Origin: BOG-994 sp049514215
GTDB lineage: Bacteria; Pseudomonadota; Gammaproteobacteria; Burkholderiales; Burkholderiaceae_D
Assembly (NCBI GenBank): GCA_049514215.1
Contig: JBEKVI010000039.1
Span: 1 to 64,000, forward strand
Direction: 5' to 3'
DNA: 64,000 bases
Shown here: positions 43,797-51,977 of the stretch, piece by piece
How positions within the stretch are numbered: the first letter of the stretch is position 1
How the letters are laid out: each line of letters starts with the position of its first letter
The notes under the pieces: generated by a model
Told to the model about the DNA's origin: nothing
The model's input: the letters and a program-made list of their open reading frames with translations, nothing else
The model's database searches: none
Made by a program: the position numbers and the translations under genes

Positions 43797-44342
43797 ATGT
43801 CCTTTGATGATAAGCCCACGCTCACCCCGCCCATCGGTCCGACCGATCATCTGCAAGGGCCGGCCAACGGCGCCATCACGATCGTCGAATACGGCGACTT
43901 CGAATGTCCTGCCTGCGAGCAGGCCTATTCCGCCACGCTCATGCTGCGCAGGAAGTACGCCTCCGAAGTCCGTTTCGTGTTTCGGCACTTCCCCCTGCGC
44001 GAAGTCCATCCCCACGCCGAGACGGCAGCCGAAGTGTCCGAGATCGCGGCAGGGCAAGGCAAGTTCTGGGAGATGGAAGCCCTGCTTTTCAAGAACCAGC
44101 TGCATCTGAAGCCGCATGCACTGCGCGGCTACGCGCAAATGCTCGAGCTCGACATGGTGCGCTACGACGCGGAACTGGGTGACCATATCTATCTGCAGCG
44201 CGTCCAGGAGCATTTGGAAAGCGGCAAGTTAAGCGGGGTGCGCAACACGCCGACTTTTTTTGTTAACGGCCGCCTGGTGGATGTCTCCTTCGGCATCGAG
44301 AGCCTCTTTAACGCCTTGGAGGCGGTTCGCAGGGGGCGCTAA
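43797..44342 (+). CDS. DsbA-like thioredoxin-domain protein (NhaA-tail type)
   Basis: 181 residues, cytosolic (no signal peptide). Active site C37-P-A-C40 in YGDFECPACEQAY, cis-Pro motif NTPTFFVNG. The wording (FRHFPLREVHPHAETAAEVSE) matches the thioredoxin domain that is fused to the C-terminus of some NhaA antiporters; here it is free-standing, divergent from a CPA1 antiporter. It may reduce or isomerise disulfides in the cytosol. Confidence 0.88.
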   Translation: MSFDDKPTLTPPIGPTDHLQGPANGAITIVEYGDFECPACEQAYSATLMLRRKYASEVRFVFRHFPLREVHPHAETAAEVSEIAAGQGKFWEMEALLFKNQLHLKPHALRGYAQMLELDMVRYDAELGDHIYLQRVQEHLESGKLSGVRNTPTFFVNGRLVDVSFGIESLFNALEAVRRGR

Positions 44343-44492
44343 GCGCGCGAGGAGCTTAAGTGCCCATCCCGCCTCGCGTGCCGTGATCTTTAGGCGCCAT
44401 GCGCGTCCCCTTGCAGGCTTTCCAATGCAACGCTTGTCCCGTCACATGACAAGAAACCCGATGCAGGATCACTTCCGTCCTTAGGGCCTGGC

Positions 44493-46185
44493 ATGAACAC
44501 TTCCGAGATTCCCGATTTCGCACCGGAGTCGGCGACCGATCCGATCCCGGTCGCTGACGCGGGAGCGACCACTCCCCTTGGCAACGCGGACCTCGCGAGC
44601 CGCCGTCATCAGATGTTCCCGCGTCTTTCGGCAAGCGATATCGAGCGCTTGAAGAACTTCGGTCAGATCAGGACCTGGAAAGAAGGCGAACTCGTCATCA
44701 CCGCGGGTGTACCGCCTGCGGGCATGATCGTGATCCTAAGCGGACGTGTCGGGATCAGCCGCCACGACGGGATGGGTCACGAAGCCATGGTCATCGAGGA
44801 AGGTCCGGGCCAGTTCATCGCCGAGGTGGGGCAACTTTCCGGTCGTCCCTCGCTCGTGAACGGACGTGCCCTGGCTGATGTCGAGGCGGTCGTAATACGA
44901 CCCGAGAAACTGCGCGCGCTGGTCGTGGCTGAAGCCGAATTGGGCGAGCGTGTCATGCGGGCCCTGATCCTAAGGCGCGTGGGTCTGATCCAGACCGGGG
45001 GCGGTGGCCCGGTGCTCATCGGCCCGCTGGATTCGGCCCAAATGAACCGCCTGCAAGGTTTTCTGGCGCGCAACGGCCATCCCTATAGCTGTCTGGATCC
45101 GGCCGTCGACGAAGAGGCTCGTGCGCTGTGGCAGCGCGCGGTCGCCGCCGGTGACCTCGGGCCTTTCGCCGTGTGTCCCGACGGGACCGTGATGAACAAC
45201 CCGAGCGAGGCAACGCTTGGCCGAAAGCTCGGACTCTTGCCGGATGTGCGCTCGGACTATGTCTATGACGTGGTCGTGGTGGGTGCCGGACCGGCGGGCC
45301 TGGCCACGGCGGTCTATGCCGCCTCCGAGGCCCTGTCTGTCCTCGTGCTCGACATGCGCTCGTTCGGAGGGCAAGCAGGCGCGAGCTCCCGGATCGAGAA
45401 CTATCTGGGATTTCCGACGGGAGTCTCGGGCATGGCGCTGGCCGGCCGCGCCCATGTGCAGGCGCAAAAGTTCGGCGCCGAAGTGGCCGTTCCTGTGCAG
45501 GTTGAGCGCTTGAATTGTGAAAGCTCGCCCCTGGAGCTCGAATGCGACGTGCTGCCGCCGGTGCGCGCGCGAACCGTGGTCATCGCCAGCGGCGCGAAAT
45601 ACCGCCGACCGCAGATCGCCGAACTCGAGCGCTTCGAGGGCCGGGGCGTCTATTACTGGGCCTCGCCGATCGAAGCGAAACTGTGCCTGGCGCAAGAGGT
45701 CGTCCTGGTCGGCGGAGGCAACTCCGCCGGGCAGGCGGCCGTATTTCTCGCACGTCACGCCGCGCGCGTCTATATGCTCGTGCGCGGACCGGACCTGGCC
45801 GCCAGCATGTCGAACTATCTGCGAAATCGTCGGGCTCAAAGGCGACGACGAAGGCCTGCGCAAGGTCACCTGGCGCTGTCTTGCCACCGGCGAGGAAAAA
45901 GAAAGGGACATCTCGCGCGTGTTCCTGTTCGTGGGTGCCGATCCCAACACCGACTGGCTGCGTGATTGCGGGGTGGAACTCGATCCGAACGGCTTCGTCG
46001 TGACCGAGGGCGTGGGCTCGCGCGACCTGCCGCTGGAGACGAGCGTCGCGGGCGTCTTCGCCATTGGCGACGCTCGTTCCTTTTCCACCAAGCGCGTGGC
46101 CGCCGCCGTCGGTGAGGGCGCAGCAGTGGTGGCCCAGATCCACACCTATCTTGCGCGCACCGTCCAGGATCCTTCGAGCGGCTAG
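44493..46185 (+). pseudogene. cNMP-binding/thioredoxin-reductase-like gene with internal deletion and frameshift
   Basis: Residues 1-165 (first frame): cyclic-nucleotide-binding-type domain (ERLKNFGQIRTWKEGELVIT). Then a thioredoxin-like linker and a TrxB-like flavoprotein (VVVGAGPAGLATAVYAA) in which the CxxC is missing. At about 45815-45826 the reading frame changes by +1: the protein reads ...ASMSNYL, then continues correctly in the next frame from EIVGLKGDDEGLRKVTWR. Intact relatives have some 15-20 residues between these points, so a stretch of perhaps 50 nt, not a multiple of three, seems to be missing. Either a recent mutation or an assembly fault. The first frame ends at 45965; the second runs to 46185. 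Confidence 0.82.
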
Positions 46186-46363
46186 GCCAACTCAAGCGGC
46201 CCAACGGCAGGAAATATAGGCGTCCTTCCTATCGTGACTAAGCCAAAGTCCCGAGGCCGCGTCCGTCGCTCACGCAATGCCTTCGGGTGGCCCTTTAGTG
46301 CTCGCTACGCCCTGATACTTTTTGCTAGCATGCGGGTTCCATTCGGAACGGATTGTCCCTTTC

Positions 46364-46687
46364 ATGCTCGTCGTCACCACTGAAGCTGTGCCCGGATTTC
46401 GCGTCATCGAGACCAAGGGCCAGGTCTTTGGAGTGGTCGTGCGCAGCCGGGGATTGGGCGGAAATATCATGGCTGGATTTCGATCGCTCGTGGGCGGTGA
46501 AATCGTGGAATACACCCAGTTGCTGGAGGAGGCGCGGCGTCATGCAGTCGATCGCATGGTCAAGAATGCCTCCCTCATGCATGCCAATGCGATCGTGATG
46601 ATGCGGTTCGATTCGTCCGAGATCGGCCAGACCATGAGCGAGATCGTGGCCTACGGCACGGCGGTCATTCTCGAGAAAGTGAGTTAG
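46364..46687 (+). CDS. YbjQ/UPF0145 family protein
   Basis: 107 residues from the ATG at 46364 (a TTG further up is less fitting). Matches UPF0145: VTTEAVPGFRVIETKGQVFGVVVRS, then ARRHAVDRMVKNASLMHANAIVMMRFD, and a VAYGTAVIL end. Members form ring-shaped pentamers and may bind heavy-metal ions; function is not settled. The next gene starts 3 nt later, so they form one unit. Confidence 0.9.
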   Translation: MLVVTTEAVPGFRVIETKGQVFGVVVRSRGLGGNIMAGFRSLVGGEIVEYTQLLEEARRHAVDRMVKNASLMHANAIVMMRFDSSEIGQTMSEIVAYGTAVILEKVS

Positions 46688-46690
46688 GCG

Positions 46691-47011
46691 ATGCTGCGCG
46701 CTGTCTTACTGATCGTAGCGCTCGCATGTGCTGCGATCGGTCTCGTCTTATGTTCGATGCACGTCCCGGCGCCCGGTGTGCATCTGCTTGGCTTCGGCGT
46801 CGTGATGGTGATGGGCCTTCTATTCGAACGCTGGCGTTATCGCGCCCACTACAAGGGGCCCAAGAGTGGATGGAAGAGTACCCCGGAGCGCTTCGAAGAT
46901 CCCGAGACCGGGCGTGTGCTCGGCGTCCAGTACCATCCGCAAAGCGGAGAGCGCCGCTATATTGCGGAAGATTCGACCGCCGACTCCGTGTCGTTCGACG
47001 CGATCAACTGA
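46691..47011 (+). CDS. Small membrane protein, 106 aa
   Basis: Starts 3 nt after the YbjQ stop, so very likely co-translated. Two membrane helices (LLIVALACAAIGLVLC and VHLLGFGVVMVMGLLF), then a soluble part RWRYRAHYKGPKSGWKSTPERFEDPETGRVLGV with a TGRVLGVQYHPQSGERRYI stretch. Not a named family. Its last 55 nt overlap the convergent gene on the other strand. Confidence 0.75.
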   Translation: MLRAVLLIVALACAAIGLVLCSMHVPAPGVHLLGFGVVMVMGLLFERWRYRAHYKGPKSGWKSTPERFEDPETGRVLGVQYHPQSGERRYIAEDSTADSVSFDAIN

Positions 47012-48072
47012 TCCTCGCCGCGAGGTCCAGGCTGGACCGCCACGTCCGGCGCGTCGGGCAGAACGCTTTCGGGCTCGCGCGGACAGGCCTCCTCGAAGCG
47101 GGCGCGTAACTCAACTGCGGTCGCGCGCGCCTTCTTCCAAAAATCCGATGTTTCTGACGCAGTGCGCGCCAGAAGTCGTTCGATGTTGATGCGGTAGTCC
47201 TGTTCGCGAAGACTTAAGCGCGCGAAGTGGTAATCGCCGCTGGCGTGCCTTCCCCTCGAGTCCGGATCCTGATATTCGTCACACAGGAAGCGGTACAGGA
47301 CGATTTCGGAGCAGTAGATGTTCACCAGGCTTTCGGCCTGGCTGGCTTCGAATTCCACGAGCTGCTCGACGGCCTTGCGCGCGCTCTCGTACATCAGGAA
47401 CTGCATGTAGATCATCTCGACGGCCGTCTGTCGCCAAACGGGCGTTCCGGGATTTTCCACCGCGAGCCGCCGCAGATAGTCGATCATCGTCTTGCGATAG
47501 GTGTAGAACTCGGTGACCTTGGTGACCACGATCGCGTCGAGCGCCTGCAGCTCGCGCAGGCTGTTGTCGTAGACGGGCGTGTAGTGCTCCTCGCTGACGA
47601 ATTTCAAGAACGCATCGGGGCGTGCCGCGGGCACCGGCGGCGGCGAGATATCAACGAGGGCCGCGGTCGCGGGGCGCTTGGTCGCATCAGGCAGACGCAC
47701 CGAGGCGCGCGCGAAATCGACGACGAGGCAGACCCTGCAGATGGTCGAGATTTCGCAGGCATACATGTCCACGACGCCGATGCGGTTGCTGCCCGTCTGG
47801 TAGGCCCAGGTCAATGCGGTGACTGCGGCGCCCGTAAGACCGCCGAAGGAGATCGCGAAATTTGCGGCGAGCTTACCCTGGCTTTGGGTCAAGGATTCGA
47901 GCACGAGCAACCCGATCCCCACGAGCCAGACACCGATCACAAGAACCACGATCCACTGCAGTTCCTGGAGATGATGCGAGGTGCAAAGACGTGCGAAGGT
48001 CCAAGCCGGACCGTGCTTGGACAGGCTCTTCGAAAACAGAAATCGGCCCAGTCTGTTGACGGGATTCCACAC
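46957..48072 (-). CDS. Hypothetical membrane protein, 371 aa
   Basis: GTG start at 48072 with GAGGTG upstream. Two membrane helices near the N-terminus (LQWIVVLVIGVWLVGIGLLV and NFAISFGGLTGAAVTALTW), then a long soluble, mostly helical domain with TYRKTMIDYLRRLAVENPG, RQTAVEMIYMQFLMYESARKAVEQL and SLREQDYRINIERLL. No enzyme motif. The stop overlaps the convergent gene by 55 nt. Function unknown; domain layout suggests a membrane-anchored scaffold or sensor. Confidence 0.72.
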   Translation of the reverse strand: MWNPVNRLGRFLFSKSLSKHGPAWTFARLCTSHHLQELQWIVVLVIGVWLVGIGLLVLESLTQSQGKLAANFAISFGGLTGAAVTALTWAYQTGSNRIGVVDMYACEISTICRVCLVVDFARASVRLPDATKRPATAALVDISPPPVPAARPDAFLKFVSEEHYTPVYDNSLRELQALDAIVVTKVTEFYTYRKTMIDYLRRLAVENPGTPVWRQTAVEMIYMQFLMYESARKAVEQLVEFEASQAESLVNIYCSEIVLYRFLCDEYQDPDSRGRHASGDYHFARLSLREQDYRINIERLLARTASETSDFWKKARATAVELRARFEEACPREPESVLPDAPDVAVQPGPRGEDQLIASNDTESAVESSAI

Positions 48073-48196
48073 GCGTCACCTCGCCGACAAAAGAAGGCGA
48101 TGGAGCACCACGGCCCGCTCGCCTGACCCATGGTGCTAAGAGGGCGTCGGGGCGTCAATCAACCCTTGGGAGTAGCGGTTCGTGGGCACACTCCGG

Positions 48197-49276
48197 CTAG
48201 CTTGCCGCCAGCGCGTCTTTCGGAGTGTCCAGGCCCGGATAGTCCGTGTATCCGTGCGGCCCCGGGCTGTAGAACGTGCTGGGATCGGGCGTATTGAGCG
48301 CCGCACCCAGGTGAAAGCGACGCGGCAGATCCGGATTGGCGATGAAAAGCTTTCCGAACGCGACGCCATCCGCATCGCCTTGGTCGATCAGGGTTTGGGC
48401 GCTCTCCTGCGTAAAGCCCTCGTTGGCGATATAGGCGCCGCCGAATGCTTTCTTTAGCGTCGGGCCCAAGCGGTCCTCACCGAGCGCTTCGCGGGCGCAG
48501 ATGAAGGCGATCCGACGGCGTCCCAATTCCCGCGCGACATAGCTAAAGGTCGTCGTGCGATCCGAATCCCCCATGTCGTGGGCATCTCCGCGCGGGGCCA
48601 GGTGCACTCCCACACGGCCTTCCCCCCAGATCGCGATGCAGGCGTCGACGACTTCAAGCAGAAGGCGCGCCCGGTTTTCCACCGGACCTCCGTAAGCGTC
48701 GGTCCTGTGGTTGCTCTTGTCCTGGAGGAACTGGTCCAGGAGATAACCGTTGGCTCCGTGAACCTCGACGCCGTCGAATCCGGCGCGCTGGGCGTTTTCT
48801 GCGCCTCGGCGAAAGGCCGCAACGATGAGAGGAATCTCGTCGAGCGCAAGGGCACGCGGCGTCACATATCGGCGCTTGGGCGTCACCTGGCTCAGGTAGC
48901 CCTGCGGTGCGATCGCGCTGGGCGCAACCGGCAGGCCCCCGTCCAGAAATATCGGGTCCGAGATCCGGCCTACATGCCACAACTGCAGGAGCATGCGCCC
49001 CTTTGCGCCATGGACGGCATCGGTCACCTGCTTCCAGCCTCGGACTTGTTCGTCCGACCAGATCCCGGGCGTATTGGCGTACCCGACCCCCATGGCCGAC
49101 ACCGACGTCGCCTCGCTCAGGATGAGGCCCGCGCTTGCCCGCTGCACGTAGTAGTCGCGCATGAGTTCGTTGGGGATGCGTCCGGGACTCGCGTGGCAGC
49201 GGGTCAACGGGGCCATGATGATGCGATTGGGAAGCTGCAGATCGCCCAGCACGAGCGGATCAAATAGTGAGGTCAT
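48197..49276 (-). CDS. Old Yellow Enzyme-type alkene reductase (NemA-like)
   Basis: 359 residues, FMN enzyme of the (beta/alpha)8 OYE family. The substrate-binding His-Asn pair is in VEVHGANGYLLDQFLQDKSN; APLTRCHASPGRIPN is the classic start and HVGRISDP the FMN-site region. Reduces activated C=C bonds such as maleimides, quinones or nitro compounds with NADPH. It lies 77 nt downstream of an ArsR-type regulator on the same strand, a layout like NemR-NemA of E. coli but with a different regulator family. Confidence 0.93.
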   Translation of the reverse strand: MTSLFDPLVLGDLQLPNRIIMAPLTRCHASPGRIPNELMRDYYVQRASAGLILSEATSVSAMGVGYANTPGIWSDEQVRGWKQVTDAVHGAKGRMLLQLWHVGRISDPIFLDGGLPVAPSAIAPQGYLSQVTPKRRYVTPRALALDEIPLIVAAFRRGAENAQRAGFDGVEVHGANGYLLDQFLQDKSNHRTDAYGGPVENRARLLLEVVDACIAIWGEGRVGVHLAPRGDAHDMGDSDRTTTFSYVARELGRRRIAFICAREALGEDRLGPTLKKAFGGAYIANEGFTQESAQTLIDQGDADGVAFGKLFIANPDLPRRFHLGAALNTPDPSTFYSPGPHGYTDYPGLDTPKDALAAS

Positions 49277-49353
49277 GGTTGGCTTGTCATTGAGGAAGGA
49301 GGGTTGGGCCGTTGTAGGGATCCGTCGAGCTTCGGCTTTGGGGACGACGGGTT

Positions 49354-49848
49354 CTAGAGATCGCGGTTGAGTCGCTCAACGAAGGCCCGAATCACGGGCT
49401 CGTTGCGCCGGAAGAAAACCCATTGGCCGACCGGTGTTGCCATCAACAGTCCGGCCAGTTGCAGCGCGGCTAGATGTCCGGAAACCGTCGACTGCGCAAG
49501 CGCGAGCCGGGCTTCGATCTGGCCCGCGCAAACACCCTCCGCGCCGGGATGTTCTCGTTCGGGGAAGTACTTTGCCGGATCCTTGAGCCACTCCAGGATG
49601 GCGCGCCGGATGGGATTGGCGAGCGCTTTATGGATCGCGTCTTCATCGACGTGGGGGCCCGGGGCCGCTGACACGGTCGCTTCCCGGGCTTGTGCGGGCG
49701 TCGGTTGGGAGGCGGGATCGGCGTTGGTCTTTGGCGCGCCCATCGAGGAGGGGCCGCGCGACGGTTTCGGGGCTTCGAGCGGCACAGCGACTTTGACGGG
49801 CACACGGGGCGCTTCGGCGCGGCTGGATTCGGATTTCATGGACGTCAT
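49354..49848 (-). CDS. ArsR-family winged-helix repressor with N-terminal extension
   Basis: 164 residues from the ATG at 49848; a second ATG three codons later is also possible. Residues 1-65 are Pro/Ala-rich and probably disordered. Residues 66-160 are the winged helix: ALANPIRRAILEWLKDPAKYF, then EARLALAQSTVSGHLAALQ (recognition helix) and VGQWVFFRRN (wing). A single Cys107 in GVCAGQIEARL sits just before the recognition region and may sense electrophiles; I have seen the same GVCAG wording in relatives. A palindrome starts 2 nt upstream. Likely represses itself and the OYE gene. Confidence 0.9.
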   Translation of the reverse strand: MTSMKSESSRAEAPRVPVKVAVPLEAPKPSRGPSSMGAPKTNADPASQPTPAQAREATVSAAPGPHVDEDAIHKALANPIRRAILEWLKDPAKYFPEREHPGAEGVCAGQIEARLALAQSTVSGHLAALQLAGLLMATPVGQWVFFRRNEPVIRAFVERLNRDL

Positions 49849-49850
49849 CT

Positions 49851-49872
49851 TAAATCGGATTTATCCGATTTA
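49851..49872. promoter_or_regulatory. 22-bp palindromic operator of the ArsR/OYE operon
   Basis: TAAATCGGAT-TT-ATCCGATTTA, 10-bp perfect arms around TT. It ends 2 nt from the ATG and covers the putative -10 box, so a bound repressor would block transcription. Confidence 0.85.
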
Positions 49873-49887
49873 GACGCGCTGCCGCAA
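49860..49887 (-). promoter_or_regulatory. Promoter of the ArsR/OYE operon
   Basis: On the minus strand TTGCGG (complement of 49882-49887), a 16-nt spacer and GATAAA (complement of 49860-49865). From this -10 the start of transcription falls within a few nt of the ATG at 49848, so the mRNA is probably leaderless. Confidence 0.5.
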
Positions 49888-49933
49888 AGGACGAGGTCCG
49901 TCACAACCGCTGCAATGCAAAATACGCAGTCGA

Positions 49934-49953
49934 GGACGAAAAATTTTGCGTCC
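49934..49953. repeat. A/T-centred palindrome in the ArsR-DUF3563 gap
   Basis: GGACG-A-AAAATTTT-G-CGTCC, 20 bp, palindromic but for one pair. About 170 nt upstream of the small gene at 50124. Confidence 0.45.
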
Positions 49954-49971
49954 ACTGGGACGAGCTACAAG

Positions 49972-49996
49972 ATCATCTCATTGATTATAAGATGAT
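49972..49996. repeat. Inverted repeat ATCATCT-N11-AGATGAT
   Basis: 7-bp perfect arms with an A/T-rich centre, about 130 nt upstream of the small gene at 50124; a possible regulator or promoter region for the tandem small genes. Confidence 0.4.
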
Positions 49997-50123
49997 TTAT
50001 TAGTGAGTGAGCGCTCGCATGCAGGCAGCCATACAATTGGGTTATGGGAGGCATCGTCGCAATGGATCGTGCGTTGCAGCAAAGTGACCCCATCTGCAAT
50101 ACCTAAACGCAACGGAGGTCATC

Positions 50124-50285
50124 ATGAGTTCCCTTCTTCAACGCATTGCCAAGGACATCAGCGAAACCTTTAGCGGTCAGGCTCTGACCGAGGAAGAGCG
50201 CTATGTCGCCCAATCGACGCAAACGAGCGACGTCGAACGCCGGATTCGCGAACTGGAATGGACGCAACCCTCACGATCCATCTAA
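50124..50285 (+). CDS. DUF3563-like small protein 1, 53 aa
   Basis: A 53-codon gene with a strong ribosome site (GGAGGT, 7 nt before the ATG). The C-terminal half, EEERYVAQSTQTSDVERRIRELEW in two parts (YVAQSTQTSDVERR, IRELEW), matches the DUF3563 pattern (Y-x-A-x-S-x-D-x-x-D-[LV]-E-R-R-[IM]-R-E-L). Small, soluble, helical; no function known. Followed 38 nt later by a paralogue. Confidence 0.72.
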   Translation: MSSLLQRIAKDISETFSGQALTEEERYVAQSTQTSDVERRIRELEWTQPSRSI

Positions 50286-50323
50286 CCCGGGATTCAATCG
50301 ATCGCGCAAGAAAGCCAGGCATC

Positions 50324-50491
50324 ATGAAAACGTTCATCATCCGCATCGCCCATATCGTGGACGACTATCTGTCCACTTCGCGAAGTGCCGCTTGGGAAGC
50401 GTACCTGTCGCGCTCCAGCGACCCCGTGGACCTCGAGCGGCGCCTGCGCCAGCTCGAACGGGGCGAAGTGCATCACTTCGGACTCGATTAA
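50324..50491 (+). CDS. DUF3563-like small protein 2, 55 aa
   Basis: MKTFIIRIAHIVDDYLST then AYLSRSSDPVDLERRLRQLERG, the same pattern as the gene before, so the two are tandem paralogues with different N-termini. Ends at TAA 50489-50491. A strong GC hairpin follows at 50505-50528. Confidence 0.72.
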   Translation: MKTFIIRIAHIVDDYLSTSRSAAWEAYLSRSSDPVDLERRLRQLERGEVHHFGLD

Positions 50492-50504
50492 TTTGACACC
50501 GAGC

Positions 50505-50528
50505 GGCCCCGCCTTTGCAGGCGGGGCC
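50505..50528. terminator. GC-rich hairpin between convergent genes
   Basis: GGCCCCGCCT/AGGCGGGGCC, 10-bp perfect arms, loop TTGC. It lies between the DUF3563-like genes and the convergent hydrolase gene; no clear T tract on either side, but position and strength suit a bidirectional terminator. Confidence 0.68.
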
Positions 50529-50536
50529 ACTTGCAG

Positions 50537-51616
50537 CTAGGAACTGCTCTCTTTGGGTCGTAACTGCTTTAGGAAGTAGCGCACGACCGCGTCATTGAAC
50601 TGGTCGTGAAAATGGCCTCGGTCAAAGCCCGAGGGATCGGTGCAGATGTCCCGGTTCGCCGCAGCCAAGGCGGCGCTGCAAGGCGCCAGAAAGTCGTAGT
50701 GACCGGCGCCGTCGATGACGTGATAGTCGGGCGGAGAGGGGAGTGCCGAGCGCACCGCCTCGGCGTACCAGGGATTGGGAAGGACCCGGTCGTCGCCCGC
50801 GCGCCAGAGCTGGATTGGGACCGACACCTGCTTGAGTCCCTTGACCCCGAAAGCAAAGCCCAAGGCGGGCGCCGCGATGACCGCTGCCTTCACGCGCGGA
50901 TCGCGCATCTTGAGGTCCGCCGGCGCAAGATGCGCAATGCCTTGCCCGGATTTGGCGACGATCACGCAGGTAAATTCGTCGGGATGCTCCCGACAATGCG
51001 GCGTGACCTGGCTGAAGTCGGGAATCCCCCCGATGATGGCCAAGGTCGTGAAGCCCCCGGCGGAAAATCCGAACATGCCGATCCGTTCGGGGTCGAGGTG
51101 GTCGCGTTGGGCCCATTCGTTGAGCATGTAGTCGAGCACGCGCGAGATCTGGCGCGGCCGGTCCCAGATCATGATCTCGCGGCTATGGTCGCGATAATTG
51201 TCACCCGTGTGGGTGACCGATACGACGACAAAGCCGGCCCGTGCCAGGGCGAGCGCGGTGTCGTAGTGGCCAGTATAGGATCCGCCGCTGCCATGGGAGA
51301 TCACCACCAGCGGGAGGCCAAGACCTTCGAGCGTGCCGTGCGCGACGACGGTTTGCTCAAAGAGCTCAAGGCGCGTGGGCTGGGCCTCGCCTGCACTGGG
51401 ATACCAAATCCCAACTTCAAGTGCGGGATTGCCGGGATCCGGGACCTGCAGGGCTTCGAAGCCGACGATCTCGTCCGAGGCCCGCGCGGCGCCCATCGAA
51501 CCCGCCGCGAGCAAAACGACGACGCACACAAGGCCCCAGATGCGCCCTGGGCTAAGCCGGGCGGGGCGCAAGGCGCCAAAACGCGCCCTCCAGTGAGCAC
51601 GATTTTCCATTTCCAT
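50537..51616 (-). CDS. Exported alpha/beta hydrolase (dienelactone-hydrolase/PAF-acetylhydrolase-like)
   Basis: 359 residues. Signal peptide about 26-46 (WGLVCVVVLLAAGSMGAARAS). Nucleophile Ser in GMFGFSAGGFTTLAIIGG, catalytic His near the end in VIDGAGHYDFLAP, Asp in WRAGDDRVLPNPW; the oxyanion motif HGSGGS follows LPLVVIS. The mature protein begins as a small beta domain (EVGIWYPSAGE). It hydrolyses an ester in the periplasm; the substrate is unknown. Convergent with the DUF3563-like genes. Confidence 0.85.
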   Translation of the reverse strand: MEMENRAHWRARFGALRPARLSPGRIWGLVCVVVLLAAGSMGAARASDEIVGFEALQVPDPGNPALEVGIWYPSAGEAQPTRLELFEQTVVAHGTLEGLGLPLVVISHGSGGSYTGHYDTALALARAGFVVVSVTHTGDNYRDHSREIMIWDRPRQISRVLDYMLNEWAQRDHLDPERIGMFGFSAGGFTTLAIIGGIPDFSQVTPHCREHPDEFTCVIVAKSGQGIAHLAPADLKMRDPRVKAAVIAAPALGFAFGVKGLKQVSVPIQLWRAGDDRVLPNPWYAEAVRSALPSPPDYHVIDGAGHYDFLAPCSAALAAANRDICTDPSGFDRGHFHDQFNDAVVRYFLKQLRPKESSS

Positions 51617-51977
51617 TCCTTTCTAAAAGGCCAGCGCTGCCGGCCATGCCGTGGGGACTTCCCCAGCGCTTGTGGCGATCATCATCGCCTAGCTCTTGCA
51701 CGACGGCACGGGGCCGGCGACGAACGGTACGTGCGCGCGGCGAAGCGTCCAACCGCGGGCGCCAAACGCGAGCCGCAAGTCTGGGGACGGGGCGACAGGC
51801 TCAGGCACGATTTTCGCAAAACCCGTTCCGGGCCTCGACCCTTGGCTCTCGCTGGATTGCCCGAAATTGCTTAACGGCGTATTCTTTTTTGGAAGTGCAT
51901 GCGGAACAGTGCGCGATTCTCGGGCACTAAGGTGATGGCTGTCATTCGGCTAGCCCTGCAGTCCTTACAATAACGCC
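51617..51977. other. Divergent intergenic region
   Basis: 361 nt between the hydrolase gene (leftward) and the ABC gene (rightward). An A/T-richer patch with six T residues near 51886 stands out, but I could not define a promoter. No gene or repeat found. Confidence 0.4.

Noticed and set aside
43362..44213. A 283-codon minus-strand frame covering the antiporter start and the thioredoxin gene.
   Set aside because: Conflicts with the thioredoxin gene, which has CPAC and a cis-Pro motif on the plus strand.
44970..46145. A 391-codon frame on the minus strand opposite the broken flavoprotein gene.
   Set aside because: Low-quality, Arg/His-rich translation; the plus strand carries clear domains on both sides of the lesion.
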